NCBI RefSeq assembly: GCF_000760735.1 | Contig: NZ_JMEX01000005.1 | Span: 1,385,391 to 1,449,390, forward strand | Reading direction: 5' to 3' | From: Rhodococcoides fascians A44A | GTDB taxonomy: Bacteria > Actinomycetota > Actinomycetes > Mycobacteriales > Mycobacteriaceae | DNA: 64,000 bases | Part shown: positions 50,898-60,043 of the stretch, piece after piece | How positions within the stretch are numbered: the first letter of the stretch is position 1 | How the letters are laid out: each line of letters opens with the position of its first letter | Program-made: the position numbers and the translations under genes | The notes under the pieces: model-generated | The model's input: only the letters and a program-made list of their open reading frames with translations | The model's database searches: none | What the model was told of the DNA's origin: nothing

Positions 50898-52153
50898 CCG
50901 CTGGACCCCCGGCGCAGTTCGGACTTCGCGATGGTGCGCACGTGGACTTCGTCCGGGCCGTCGAAGATGCGCATGGCCCGATGCCAGCCGTACATCGCGG
51001 CGAGTGGCACGTCGTCGCTGACGCCTGCGCCGCCGTGAACCTGGATGGCGCGGTCGATGACGTCGAGCGCCACCCGGGGGACCGACACCTTGGCGGCCGA
51101 GACGTACGGTGCCGCGGCTTTGTTGCCGTGCACGTCGGTGATCTTCGATGCGTACTGACACAGCAGGCGTGCTTGATCGATCGCGATGCGCGACTCGGCG
51201 ATCTGGGCCTGCACCACACCCTGTTCCGCGAGCGGCTTGCCGAACGCGACGCGGGACTGCGCCCGCGACACCATCAACGACAGTGCTCGCTCGGATGCAC
51301 CGAGTGCGCGCATGCAGTGGTGGATACGGCCGGGGCCCAGGCGTGCCTGCGCGATCGCGAAACCGGCGCCCTCCTCGCCGAGAATGTTGGCGACGGGTAC
51401 TCGGACGTCGTCGTAGACCACCTCGCAGTGCCCGTGCTGATCCAGCCGGCCGAACACCGGAACATCGCGTACGACGGTCACACCCGGAGTATCGATCGGT
51501 ACGAGCACCATCGACTGTTGACGATGCGTCGGAGCGTCGGGGTCGGTCTTGCCCATGACGATGAGCAACCGGCACCGCGGGTCGGCTGCACCGCTGGTCC
51601 ACCACTTCCGGCCGTTGATCACGTAGTGGTCGCCGTCGCGGACGATTCGGGTCTGGATATTGGTGGCGTCGGAGCTTGCAACCTCGACCTCGGTCATGGA
51701 GAACGCGGACCGAATCTCACCTTCCTTCAACGGCTCCAGCCACGTCCGCTGCTGCTCCTCCGTGCCGAACAGATGAAGCAATTCCATGTTGCCGGTGTCC
51801 GGAGCCTGGCCGTTGGTGGCCTCGGGCGCCAGATGCAAACTCCACCCGGTGATTTCGGCGAGTCCTGCGTAGTCGAGCTGGCTGATTCCGGAATAGGCGG
51901 GGAGGAACAAGTTCCAGAGACCGCGTGCGCGCGCTTCCTTCTTCAACGTCTCGACGACGGGAGGAAGCGAGCTGTCCTCGGGGCCCACCGAGGCGCGGTA
52001 GCGCTCGTACTCGGCCTCGGCGGGAAAGACGTGCGTGTGCATGAACTCGACCAAGCTCTCGCGCAAACGCAGCGCGGTCTCGGACGGACGAAGATCCAGA
52101 GATGCGACGTCGACGGCAGCGGGCATGGCGGAAGTGTTCACGGCGTGCGTCAT
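50888..52153 (-). CDS. acyl-CoA dehydrogenase, ACAD11/LvaC-like
   Basis: A 421-residue acyl-CoA dehydrogenase. NLFLPAYSGISQLDYAGLAE, SMTEVEVASSDATNI (FAD-binding) and INGRKWWTSGAADPRC follow the family order; the C-terminal part contains LGPGRIHHCMRALG, AIQVHGGAGVSDDVPLAAMY and MRIFDGPDEVH, typical of the ACAD10/11-like subfamily. It lies 19 bases downstream of an APH-type kinase gene. In mammalian ACAD10/11 the kinase and dehydrogenase are fused; in the bacterial levulinate operon LvaA (kinase) and LvaC (dehydrogenase) remove phosphate from a 4-phosphoacyl-CoA. This pair is a good match. Confidence 0.88.
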   Translation of the reverse strand: MTHAVNTSAMPAAVDVASLDLRPSETALRLRESLVEFMHTHVFPAEAEYERYRASVGPEDSSLPPVVETLKKEARARGLWNLFLPAYSGISQLDYAGLAEITGWSLHLAPEATNGQAPDTGNMELLHLFGTEEQQRTWLEPLKEGEIRSAFSMTEVEVASSDATNIQTRIVRDGDHYVINGRKWWTSGAADPRCRLLIVMGKTDPDAPTHRQQSMVLVPIDTPGVTVVRDVPVFGRLDQHGHCEVVYDDVRVPVANILGEEGAGFAIAQARLGPGRIHHCMRALGASERALSLMVSRAQSRVAFGKPLAEQGVVQAQIAESRIAIDQARLLCQYASKITDVHGNKAAAPYVSAAKVSVPRVALDVIDRAIQVHGGAGVSDDVPLAAMYGWHRAMRIFDGPDEVHVRTIAKSELRRGSSGQK

Positions 52154-52172
52154 GGCGATGTCCTTTGACTGT

Positions 52173-53222
52173 TCAGCCGGCAAGGCCGGTGACTGAGGAA
52201 GCAGATGCGCGATCGAGCGCGCGGCCGAGCAGCGGCCCGACCATGTCGCCGACGCGTGAGAAATCCTCGCCGTCGGTGTGACCCTGGGCGTGACGCGCGT
52301 GGATGCCTTCGAGAATGACCGCAATCTTGAAGTCGGCGAACACGAGGTACCAGTCGATGTCGGGCACGTCGATACCGCGTGTCGTGAGGTACCGCTGCAC
52401 CATCTCGTCGCGGGTGGGAAAACCGGGCAGTGCGGTGGCACCTGCGGTGATCGGATTGTGGAACTCACCGGCATGGTCCCAGAACGAGCACAGTATTCCG
52501 AGGTCCGTGAGGGTGTCTCCGAGCGTGGACATCTCCCAGTCGAGCACACCCAGAATCTTCGTCGGATCGGAACGGTCGACCATCATGTTGTCGATCTTGA
52601 AGTCGCCGTGCACGATTCCCGGATAGCTCCGCGGCGGAAGGCCTGAGCGGAGCCGGCGGTGCAGTTCGGCGACCTCGGGCCGTTCCGAGGTCGCGGATGC
52701 GTCCCACTGCCGAAGCCAGCGGGCGAGTTGCCGCTCGAGGAACCCGTCGGGCTTGCCCCAGTTCGCCAGGCCCACCGCGGCGGGGTCGATGGAGTGCAGA
52801 TCAGCGAGCACGGTGGACATCGACTCCGCGAGCGTGCGGCGCTGCGACTCGCTGAGTGTCGCAGTGTCCTCCTGGGTGCGGAGAGTGACGCCGTCGAGCT
52901 TGTCCATCACGTAGAAGGTCGTACCGATCACCGTCGTGTCCTCGCAGAGTCCGACGGTTCTCGGCACGGGTACTGCGCTGTCTCTCAGCGCCGTCAGAGC
53001 TCGATACTCTCGGCCCATGTCGTGGGCGGTCGGAAGGACGTGTCCCCGAGGAGGGCGACGCAGAATCCAGTTTCTGCTGCCATCACCCAGTTCGTAGGTG
53101 GGATTGGAACGCCCCCCGGCGATGAGGCGAGCGGTCAGCTCGTTCACGGGCGAGGACTCCACGCGGGCCAACCACTCGCGCACTGCAACCACGTCCAGCT
53201 CGTCCACCGTCGTGGTGTCCAT
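52173..53222 (-). CDS. APH-type phosphotransferase, LvaA-like acyl-CoA kinase
   Basis: A 349-residue kinase of the aminoglycoside phosphotransferase fold. ARLIAGGRSNPTYELGDGSR is the nucleotide loop region, RNWILRRPPRG holds the N-lobe, VHGDFKIDNMMVD is the catalytic HGDxxxxN loop, and VLDWEMSTLGDTLTDLG holds the metal-binding Asp. Relatives phosphorylate the 4-hydroxyl of 4-hydroxyacyl-CoA. ATG 53222 was chosen, with AAAGGGA upstream. It is in the middle of the ligase-kinase-dehydrogenase operon. Confidence 0.85.
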   Translation of the reverse strand: MDTTTVDELDVVAVREWLARVESSPVNELTARLIAGGRSNPTYELGDGSRNWILRRPPRGHVLPTAHDMGREYRALTALRDSAVPVPRTVGLCEDTTVIGTTFYVMDKLDGVTLRTQEDTATLSESQRRTLAESMSTVLADLHSIDPAAVGLANWGKPDGFLERQLARWLRQWDASATSERPEVAELHRRLRSGLPPRSYPGIVHGDFKIDNMMVDRSDPTKILGVLDWEMSTLGDTLTDLGILCSFWDHAGEFHNPITAGATALPGFPTRDEMVQRYLTTRGIDVPDIDWYLVFADFKIAVILEGIHARHAQGHTDGEDFSRVGDMVGPLLGRALDRASASSVTGLAG

Positions 53223-53256
53223 TACCAGTCCCTTTCGAAGGTTTCGAGCAGCGCCG

Positions 53257-54936
53257 TCAGGAGTTCCGAAGTTCGCGGCGGAGCAACTTTCCGCTCGTGG
53301 TCTTCGGAAGTTCCTCCAGCACAACCAGTTCCCTGGGGTACTTGTAGGCTGCCATTCGGGTCTTGCAGAATTCGATGAGCTCCTCGGGTGTCACCGACGC
53401 CCCCGCCGTCAGCGAGACGAACGCCTTCACGGTCTCGCCGCGATAGTCGTCGGGGACTCCGACGACGGAAGCTTCGCGCACCGCCGGATGCTGGTACAGC
53501 ACGTCTTCGACGTCGCGGGGAAACACCTTGTAGCCGCCTGCGTTGATCATGTCCTTCAGCCGGTCCACGACGAAGAGCCAGCCGTCCTCGGTGACCTTGC
53601 CGACGTCGCCGGTGTGCAGCCACCCGTCGCGAATCGCGTGAGCGGATTCCTCCGGCATCTGCCAGTAACCCGGCACCACCATGGGGCCCGACACGACGAT
53701 TTCCCCGACCTCGCCGGGCCCGAGGTCATGTCCGTCGCTCAGGTCGACGATACGAACGTTCGCCTCCGGCACCGGGATTCCCACGGACAGCGCGCCGCTG
53801 TCGGGATCGACCGGCGGATCGGTCTCGGGCGGCCCGAGGTGTGTCGGCGACGTCGTCTCGGTCATTCCGTACGCGCCGCGCAACACCCACCCCGTCGCCT
53901 CTCGGACGCGATCCACGAGCGCGGGCGACACGGGTGCCCCTCCGGACGGGGTCTTGGTGAGCGAACCGAGGGCCAGTTCGTCCTTCGCCGGATGATTGCT
54001 GAGGGCGATGAACAAGGTGCTCGCCCCGATCATGAACGTGCCGCGCCACTCATCGATCGCCCGGAGGGTCTCCTCGGCGTCGAAGCGGTGCAGAAGAACC
54101 AGGGGCGCACCGCTGACGATGTGAATCCCGAGGCACGCGACGATGCCGGTGATATGGAATACGGGGGCGACACCGATGATCACGTCACGATCTGCGCGCA
54201 GGTCCCACCACTGGGTGTAGACCGTGGAATTGTGCACGAGCGAACCGTGCAGGTTCATCGCTCCCTTGGAACGGCCCGTCGTGCCCGACGTGTAGGTGAG
54301 AATGCCGATGTCGTCGGCACCAGCCGGGTGGGTGGACGGCGCACCGCGTCCGGTGACCGCTGTTGTCCATGCGATGGTGTCCGAGAACGACTGTGGCGCA
54401 GGGATGTGTGCACGCAACGACGCAGGCACCGACGCGTCGGGGGTCATGTCCAGCGGATGCGTGGTGACGACGATGTCGAGTGCCGTCTTCTCCCGAATCG
54501 GGGCGACGGACTCGGTGTACAGGCTGTCGAGGCAGATCAGCGCGGTAGCGCCGCTGTCGACGAGGTGATGTTCCAGCTCACCTGCCCGCAGCATCGGGTT
54601 GACGGCCACTGGAATCGCACCGATCTTCCAGGCGGCGAGGACTGCGACGAGCCAGTGCGGATCGTTCTGCAGGTACACCGCGATGCGATCCTTCGGTGCT
54701 ACGCCTGCATCGTGCACCGTCTGCGCGAGCGCGTCGGCAGCGGCGTCGATCTCCCCGAACGTGAGGGTGGCACCGAAGTAGTGCACCGAAGGACCGTCGG
54801 GCGTCGCCGACACGTGTGCGTTCCACGCATCCAGCAGGGTCGGGAAAGCCGACGCCGCGTCAGGCGTGACCGTGCTCGGATACAGGTCGGTCCACGGGCG
54901 ATCGTCGGTTCGGAGGGTGTCGTCGAGCTGCTTCAC
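53257..54936 (-). CDS. acyl-CoA synthetase (AMP-forming)
   Basis: A 559-residue ANL ligase with ILTYTSGTTGRSKGAM (near 214), YGMTETTSPTHLG, TGDVGKVTEDGWLFVVDRLK and LPKTTSGKLLRR. It activates a carboxylic acid to its CoA thioester. First gene of the operon with LvaA- and LvaC-like proteins; LvaE has this role in the levulinate operon. A divergent MHS transporter could import the acid. The spacing to the kinase gene is 34 bases. Length is normal. Confidence 0.9.
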   Translation of the reverse strand: MKQLDDTLRTDDRPWTDLYPSTVTPDAASAFPTLLDAWNAHVSATPDGPSVHYFGATLTFGEIDAAADALAQTVHDAGVAPKDRIAVYLQNDPHWLVAVLAAWKIGAIPVAVNPMLRAGELEHHLVDSGATALICLDSLYTESVAPIREKTALDIVVTTHPLDMTPDASVPASLRAHIPAPQSFSDTIAWTTAVTGRGAPSTHPAGADDIGILTYTSGTTGRSKGAMNLHGSLVHNSTVYTQWWDLRADRDVIIGVAPVFHITGIVACLGIHIVSGAPLVLLHRFDAEETLRAIDEWRGTFMIGASTLFIALSNHPAKDELALGSLTKTPSGGAPVSPALVDRVREATGWVLRGAYGMTETTSPTHLGPPETDPPVDPDSGALSVGIPVPEANVRIVDLSDGHDLGPGEVGEIVVSGPMVVPGYWQMPEESAHAIRDGWLHTGDVGKVTEDGWLFVVDRLKDMINAGGYKVFPRDVEDVLYQHPAVREASVVGVPDDYRGETVKAFVSLTAGASVTPEELIEFCKTRMAAYKYPRELVVLEELPKTTSGKLLRRELRNS

Positions 54937-55158
54937 TGTTCCGCCTCGTCCTAGGTCCTGCGATCGTCGTGCAGTGATCGATTTCTCACCATCGTTGGGG
55001 CCGAGCGATCGCTTGTCAAGTTTCTCGACCTGAGTCGACAGAACGCTATCTGTGCACTTGAACGCGGAAATCTAGTGTTCAGTAGTTGACAATCGATCGT
55101 TCGGTGCCCATCATTTCGAATGACGCAGGTCACACTCATGACGAGAAAGTCGATACAC

Positions 55159-56514
55159 ATGACCGCACAGAATCTCAGCTCGACGACCGCCGACTCGTGG
55201 ACGCCGGCCAAGCGGAGAACCGCCCGCCGCGCCGCGCTGGCCGGTGGCGTGGGCACGCTGATCGAGTACTACGACTTCAGCCTGTACGGCTACCTGGCGG
55301 TGGTGATCGCGCCGATCTACTTCCCGAGCGACGAGCCTGTCGTGTCGCTGCTGTCCGCCTTGGCGGTCTTCGGGACCGCGTACCTGGTCCGGCCGCTGGG
55401 CGGCATCGTGTTCGGCCATGTCGGTGACCGGTTGGGACGTAAGAAAGCCTTGATGGCGACTCTCGTGTGCATGGGAGTCGGCAGCACAGCGATGGGCCTT
55501 CTGCCCACGCCCGCGCAGATCGGCGTCTGGGCGACGGTTCTGCTCGTCCTCGTACGCTTGCTGCAGGGATTCTCGGCAGGTGGTGAGGTCGGAGGATCGG
55601 CCACCTTCATCTCGGAATCGGCGCCCTCGCATCTGAAGGCCACGTACGGCGCGTTCACCCCGATGGGATCGACCGGCGGGTTCGCCCTCGCAGCTGCCGT
55701 CGCGGGCGCCGTGTCGGCGCTGACGACGGACGCATCGATGGACAGCTGGGGGTGGAGAGTCCCGTTCCTGCTTGCCCTTCCGTTGACGGTCTTCTGCCTG
55801 TGGATCCGCACCCGCGTCGAGGAGACGCACGATGCAGACGGAGGGCTGGGCAAGTCGGCGTCCGGAGCCTCCGACGCCGACGAGTCGAGCGCCCCGCTCA
55901 GCGCAGTGTTCCTGAAACAGCCTCGCGCACTTGCTCAGGCGACGGCCTTGAGTGCTGCAGTGAACGGAACCGCGTACATCGGACTGACCTACATGGCCAT
56001 CCACCTCACCAAGCAACTCGGTTACGACTCCACCTCGGTGTTCTGGGTTGCAACACTCGCGATCGGAATCGCCGCTCTGGCAATGCCTCTCGCTGGTGTA
56101 CTGGGAGACCGGATCGGCACCGTCAGGCTGATGACCATCGGTTTCGTCGGATTCGTGGCGCTCACCTATCCGATGATGGGTCTGATGCACCACGGCATCG
56201 TCGTCGCGACACTCGCGTTCGTCGTCATCATGCTCAACAGCACGGCCACGCAGGTGGGTGTCTACACGATCATTCCGCAGTTCTTCGACAAGCGCTCGCG
56301 TTACACCGGGGTCGCGATGGGATGGAACTTGGGAGTCATCATCGCCGGTGGCACAGCCCCGTTCGTCGCGGTGTGGTTGGTCGAAAGGACCGGAAACATC
56401 CTGTCACCTGCGTTCTTCGTGATGGTGCTCGCGGCGGCCGGGCTCGTTGCGCTGGCGACGGTCAGGGCTCGTCACCACACGAGCACGGGTTTGACCACGG
56501 AGCCCGCACGCTGA
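55159..56514 (+). CDS. MFS transporter, MHS family, beside the lva-like operon
   Basis: A 451-residue symporter. GGVGTLIEYYDFSLYGYLAV is the N-terminal signature; VRPLGGIVFGHVGDRLGRKK, RLLQGFSAGGEVGGSATF and FFDKRSRYTGVAMGWNLG follow. Starts at ATG 55120 and 55138 are also possible; the conserved protein begins around 55159. It probably imports the acid used by the divergent ligase. Its stop lies within the last 43 bases of the convergent alcohol dehydrogenase gene. Confidence 0.88.
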   Translation: MTAQNLSSTTADSWTPAKRRTARRAALAGGVGTLIEYYDFSLYGYLAVVIAPIYFPSDEPVVSLLSALAVFGTAYLVRPLGGIVFGHVGDRLGRKKALMATLVCMGVGSTAMGLLPTPAQIGVWATVLLVLVRLLQGFSAGGEVGGSATFISESAPSHLKATYGAFTPMGSTGGFALAAAVAGAVSALTTDASMDSWGWRVPFLLALPLTVFCLWIRTRVEETHDADGGLGKSASGASDADESSAPLSAVFLKQPRALAQATALSAAVNGTAYIGLTYMAIHLTKQLGYDSTSVFWVATLAIGIAALAMPLAGVLGDRIGTVRLMTIGFVGFVALTYPMMGLMHHGIVVATLAFVVIMLNSTATQVGVYTIIPQFFDKRSRYTGVAMGWNLGVIIAGGTAPFVAVWLVERTGNILSPAFFVMVLAAAGLVALATVRARHHTSTGLTTEPAR

Positions 56515-57560
56515 TCGGCTATCGCGCGTTCCAGGTCCGAGAAGGGGTACTCGGCCGTGAGGCGATCCACCGGGAAGTCGCCACGGGCGTACAGGTCGGT
56601 CAGCTGTGGGATGAACTCCCTCGCGACCGAGTCACCTTCGATGCACCCTCTGATGCTCTTGCCGCTCAGCATCAGATCCTGAACGTCGATGGTCAGCTCG
56701 CGGTCACCGAGTCCGAGAACGACGAGGTCCCCGCGAGCTCGCAGGGTCGACAGAGCGGTGAGTACGACGGCGGGAATGCCGGTGGTGTCGAGCCCGTGCG
56801 TCGCGCCGCCTCCGGTGACGTCGCGGACCTGTTCCACGACGTTTCCGGCAGCGGAATCGACTGCCTCGAACCCGAACGACCGCGCAAGATCACGACGGGT
56901 GTCGTTTGGATCCACCGCGACGATCGCCTGGACACCGGCCGATTTCGCCGCGAGCAGCGCCGAGAATCCGACGCTGCCTGCACCGAACACCACGACCGAC
57001 GAATCCGATTCGGGTCGAAGGACATTGAGAATCGCACCGGCGCCGGTTTGAAATCCACACCCCAGCGGAGCGATCACATTCAAGTCCAGAGTGCGGTCCA
57101 CCACCACCACGTTGTCTGCATGCGCGATCGCGTACTCGGCGAAACTCGACTGACCGAAGAACCGGGTGTTCACTCCAGCTCCGTCCGACGTCACCACATG
57201 GGTGCCGTCCGGCCTCGGCCCGAGACGGTTGAGGGAGTACGAACGCAGGCAGTAAGCGGGGTTGTCCCGTAGACACTGGTCGCACCGAGCACAATGCCGG
57301 TAGGTCAGTACGACGTGATCGCCCGGTGCAACACCCTCGATCTCGCGCCCGACCTCCACGACCACTCCCGCGCCCTCGTGGCCGAGGATCGCGGGCCCGG
57401 ACTTCGCGGGCGTCGCTGCTCTGGTGAACAGGTCCGTGTGGCACAGTCCGGTTGCGGCGACACGCACCAGTATCTCGTCCGGGCGCGGATCGTCGATGTT
57501 CACCTGCTCGAGCGTGAACGGAGTGTTCGGTCCCCGCGACACGGCAGCGGACATGCGCAT
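56472..57560 (-). CDS. zinc-dependent alcohol dehydrogenase, aryl-alcohol dehydrogenase-like
   Basis: A 362-residue medium-chain dehydrogenase resembling benzyl/aryl alcohol dehydrogenase. Catalytic zinc: CHTDLF and GHEGAGVV; structural zinc: the CARCDQCLRDNPAYC cluster; NAD loop VFGAGSVGFSALLAAK. PLGCGFQTGAGAI is the usual class III/XylB-like segment. Start ATG 57560 is two bases after the stop of the DUF4334 gene, so both are one operon. The last 43 bases overlap the convergent MHS gene end. Confidence 0.88.
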   Translation of the reverse strand: MRMSAAVSRGPNTPFTLEQVNIDDPRPDEILVRVAATGLCHTDLFTRAATPAKSGPAILGHEGAGVVVEVGREIEGVAPGDHVVLTYRHCARCDQCLRDNPAYCLRSYSLNRLGPRPDGTHVVTSDGAGVNTRFFGQSSFAEYAIAHADNVVVVDRTLDLNVIAPLGCGFQTGAGAILNVLRPESDSSVVVFGAGSVGFSALLAAKSAGVQAIVAVDPNDTRRDLARSFGFEAVDSAAGNVVEQVRDVTGGGATHGLDTTGIPAVVLTALSTLRARGDLVVLGLGDRELTIDVQDLMLSGKSIRGCIEGDSVAREFIPQLTDLYARGDFPVDRLTAEYPFSDLERAIADQRAGSVVKPVLVW

Positions 57561-57562
57561 GG

Positions 57563-58036
57563 TCACTCGCGTTCGAGGGCGAAGTAGTAGTGGTGGCCGC
57601 CGTCGAGAACGAGCGCGGGCTTCCCGTTCATGATGCCCATCAACGTGTTCGAGTCGACGCGCTTGAAATGGTCGAAGATGGGTGCGCCGTCGTAGACCAT
57701 GGTGGCCGTCACTTCCCCGCGGAACTCGATGTTCCACAGGCTCGCTTCGCCGCCTCCGGTCTCGATGTCCGAATACAGCTCACCGTTGTCGTTTCTGCAG
57801 ATCAGAGGTTGTGCCCGCTCGAGTGATTCGAAATTCTTCCCATGCCAATTGCCTGCGGTGAGCTTGCGGCACAGGCGATGTCCGGTGAAGAACTGCGATC
57901 CTTTCCACGCACCGAGCACGTCTTCCGCGCGGACCGGCTCGAGTGCGGACCACACTGCGTCGAGGTCGGCGGGAAGCACACCGTCGGTCTTCTTCGCGAG
58001 CTCGGTGAACCTCGAGCGTGCGTCGGCGATATCCAC
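57563..58036 (-). CDS. DUF4334/GXWXG domain protein
   Basis: A 157-residue protein of the DUF4334 family with the GXWXG motif seen in LGAWKGSQFFTGHRLC, followed by NWHGKNFESLERAQPLICRN and DGGHHYYFAL at the end. The family has no assigned biochemical role; it often lies by alcohol dehydrogenases and oxidoreductases. Start GTG 58036 is supported by AAGGAGA upstream; a longer frame from 58063 would include non-conserved sequence. It is the first gene of the operon with the aryl alcohol dehydrogenase and is controlled from the divergent promoter region that holds two palindromes. Confidence 0.75.
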   Translation of the reverse strand: MDIADARSRFTELAKKTDGVLPADLDAVWSALEPVRAEDVLGAWKGSQFFTGHRLCRKLTAGNWHGKNFESLERAQPLICRNDNGELYSDIETGGGEASLWNIEFRGEVTATMVYDGAPIFDHFKRVDSNTLMGIMNGKPALVLDGGHHYYFALERE

Positions 58037-58054
58037 GGGATCTCCTTCTAGTTG

Positions 58055-58099
58055 CCGAACCATTTGGTTCGGAACTTACGCCGAACCGATTGGTTCGGC
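58055..58099. promoter_or_regulatory. two tandem CCGAACC-N4-GGTTCGG palindromes
   Basis: CCGAACC-ATTT-GGTTCGG (58055-58072) and GCCGAACC-GATT-GGTTCGGC (58080-58099) have centres 26 bases apart. They lie between the DUF4334/ADH operon and the divergent TetR gene. Two copies of one palindrome at this place are strong evidence of the TetR operator. Confidence 0.75.
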
Positions 58100-58145
58100 A
58101 AGGCTCCCGACTCGACGATGTTGCCGCAGGAATTAGGATCAGGGC

Positions 58146-58709
58146 GTGAGGTCAGCAGGCGAAGCCACTCGCGAACGCATTCTCGATGCGGCACAGGCGG
58201 AGTTCGCCCGTCACGGCATCGCCGGGGCGCGGATCAATCGCATCGCTTCCGAGGCGAAAGCCAGCAAGGAGCGGTTGTACGCGTACTTCGCCGGCAAGGA
58301 AGAACTCTTCGCCGCGGTGTCGGAGAGGTGGGTCGCGTCGACGACGGCTCACACCGCCCTCCGAGGCGACGACCTGCCGGGGTACGCAGGGCGACTGTTC
58401 GACGAGTTCGTGGCGTTCCCTGATCATGTGCGTCTCCAGAGGTGGGCCGACCTCGAGGAGTCGCACCGGCCGACGGACGATTCCCGGGCGGCGGCGATCT
58501 CCGCGAAGATCGGTCACATCCGTTCCGGCCAGCGAGACGGGCACATCGACGACTCCTGGGACAGCGTCGAACTGCTCATGGTGGTGACGGACGTGGTCAT
58601 GTCGTTCGCCGTCGGGCACTACGGCGCGGGGGACCGTCGCAGACCGAACGAAGCTCGCCGCGCGGCTGCGGTGGAAGCTGTGCGCAGAATCGCGGCCACG
58701 CACGGTTGA
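58146..58709 (+). CDS. TetR/AcrR family regulator
   Basis: A 187-residue regulator starting at GTG 58146. The DNA-binding part is FARHGIAGARINRIASEAKA then SKERLYAYFAGKEELF (about 22-60). The C-terminal domain (TDVVMSFAVGHYGAGDRR) is variable. It diverges from the DUF4334/aryl-alcohol dehydrogenase operon; the two palindromic operators lie between. Ligand probably an alcohol, aldehyde or related intermediate of the ADH. It ends 11 bases before the convergent glycosyltransferase. Confidence 0.88.
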   Translation: MRSAGEATRERILDAAQAEFARHGIAGARINRIASEAKASKERLYAYFAGKEELFAAVSERWVASTTAHTALRGDDLPGYAGRLFDEFVAFPDHVRLQRWADLEESHRPTDDSRAAAISAKIGHIRSGQRDGHIDDSWDSVELLMVVTDVVMSFAVGHYGAGDRRRPNEARRAAAVEAVRRIAATHG

Positions 58710-58720
58710 TCCGGCGGCGG

Positions 58721-60043
58721 CTACCGAAGGCGGTCGACGTGCGGTGCCCGGGATCGACCCGGCTGACGAGTGCCACCGAAATCGGTTGCACCGGCGGAGG
58801 CTTCGCGATATATGGACATCAGGCGTAGGACGAGGGTCGCCCGCGCGGACCAAGTGTGGAGTGACGCGAGTTCGCGGCGAGAGGCCACAGCCTCCGGGTC
58901 AGCGGTGGCGCGTGCGAGTGCCGAGACCGCAGCAGCGAACTCGTCCGGAGTGTGGGCAATAGTGACGTGCTCGGAGTCCAGCCACCGCGTCGACGGTAGT
59001 TCGGTGGTGACGACCGGTAGGCCGGCAGCCAAATAGTCGAGGGTGTGCGTCGGGAACCGCGCCCGAGTGCCCGCGTCGAGGGTGTGCGGAGCGAGCCCGA
59101 CTGCGGCTGCCGCCATGTACGTAACCGCCTCGTGCTCCGCAGCCGGGTGCCCGTCCGTCGATGCGCCGGTGCGGGAGCCGAGCAACTGGACGTTCGGCCT
59201 GGACAACAACGCGTCGACACGCGCGGATCCCGCCGAGGACAGCCGAGGCGAGCGGTCACCGATCACTGCGATGTTCAGCGACGTGGCGGCTACCGCGTCG
59301 AGCATGTCGTAATCGATGCTGTCGTCGAGGTCGCCGACGAACACTGCCGGGCAGGTGCGACGCGGTGCGCCGGAATTATTGCTCGGTGCGTCCGTGCCCG
59401 TCTCGAAGTCCGTCTCCGGGAGCGTGCACCCTGCGTGCACGACGCGCACCGCGTCGAAGGTCTTGGAGTACAGGTGCAGCCGTAGGGCCAGCGTCTGAGA
59501 GACCGCAGCGACGGTGTCGGCGCGACTGCAGTTGACCTCGATGGACCGAAGGACAGCGCGCCGTGACAGGCCGCGGCTCGGCGCCGAGCTCACCCAATCG
59601 TCGGTGACGTACAGCAAACGGTGTCCGCCCACGTCGACGGGGAATCTGCCGACGGGATCGGTCAGAACGACGGCATCCGACGTGGTTCCGAGCTCGGTCA
59701 GTGCCGACGCGATCGCGCGATCGCGCGCGCGCCGTGCCAGCGCGCGCGTCAAAGCGGACCGGGGGCGGGTGCCCACGAACGTCCTGACCCGGGAGAAGCG
59801 TGGTGACATGCGGACGAATTCCGACCTCGTGGTCCTGCGTCGACGACGCGGGCCGCGCTCGGACCCCGCGGCAGATCCCGGCGTGTCCCACGAGGTCGGC
59901 TCGACCCAGACGACGTGCGCGAACTCGGCAAGAGCCTTCGCGAGTGCCGCGTCGTCGGTCGCCGACTCCATCGGTGCACCGGCCATGAAGATCAGCGTGG
60001 GTGCGGTGGAGTTCGTTCGAGAGAGCGTGGGCAGGGACTTCAT
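58721..60043 (-). CDS. glycosyltransferase, group 1-like (GT-B fold)
   Basis: A 440-residue GT-B glycosyltransferase. APTLIFMAGAPMESATDDAA is the N-terminal start; the C-terminal domain has PAVFVGDLDDSIDYDML, VQLLGSRTG and the nucleotide-sugar loop region THTLDYLAAGLPVVTTELPS. A long basic segment (RGPRRRRRTTRSEF, about 63-76) is unusual. It probably adds a sugar to a cell envelope or exopolysaccharide acceptor; the donor cannot be told. It diverges from the thioesterase-like gene and is not linked to the ADH operon. Confidence 0.82.
   Translation of the reverse strand: MKSLPTLSRTNSTAPTLIFMAGAPMESATDDAALAKALAEFAHVVWVEPTSWDTPGSAAGSERGPRRRRRTTRSEFVRMSPRFSRVRTFVGTRPRSALTRALARRARDRAIASALTELGTTSDAVVLTDPVGRFPVDVGGHRLLYVTDDWVSSAPSRGLSRRAVLRSIEVNCSRADTVAAVSQTLALRLHLYSKTFDAVRVVHAGCTLPETDFETGTDAPSNNSGAPRRTCPAVFVGDLDDSIDYDMLDAVAATSLNIAVIGDRSPRLSSAGSARVDALLSRPNVQLLGSRTGASTDGHPAAEHEAVTYMAAAAVGLAPHTLDAGTRARFPTHTLDYLAAGLPVVTTELPSTRWLDSEHVTIAHTPDEFAAAVSALARATADPEAVASRRELASLHTWSARATLVLRLMSIYREASAGATDFGGTRQPGRSRAPHVDRLR

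Noticed and set aside
53098..54954. 618-residue plus-strand frame opposite the acyl-CoA ligase
   Set aside because: Shadow of the ligase gene: Arg/Val/His-rich, no domain, no ribosome-binding site.
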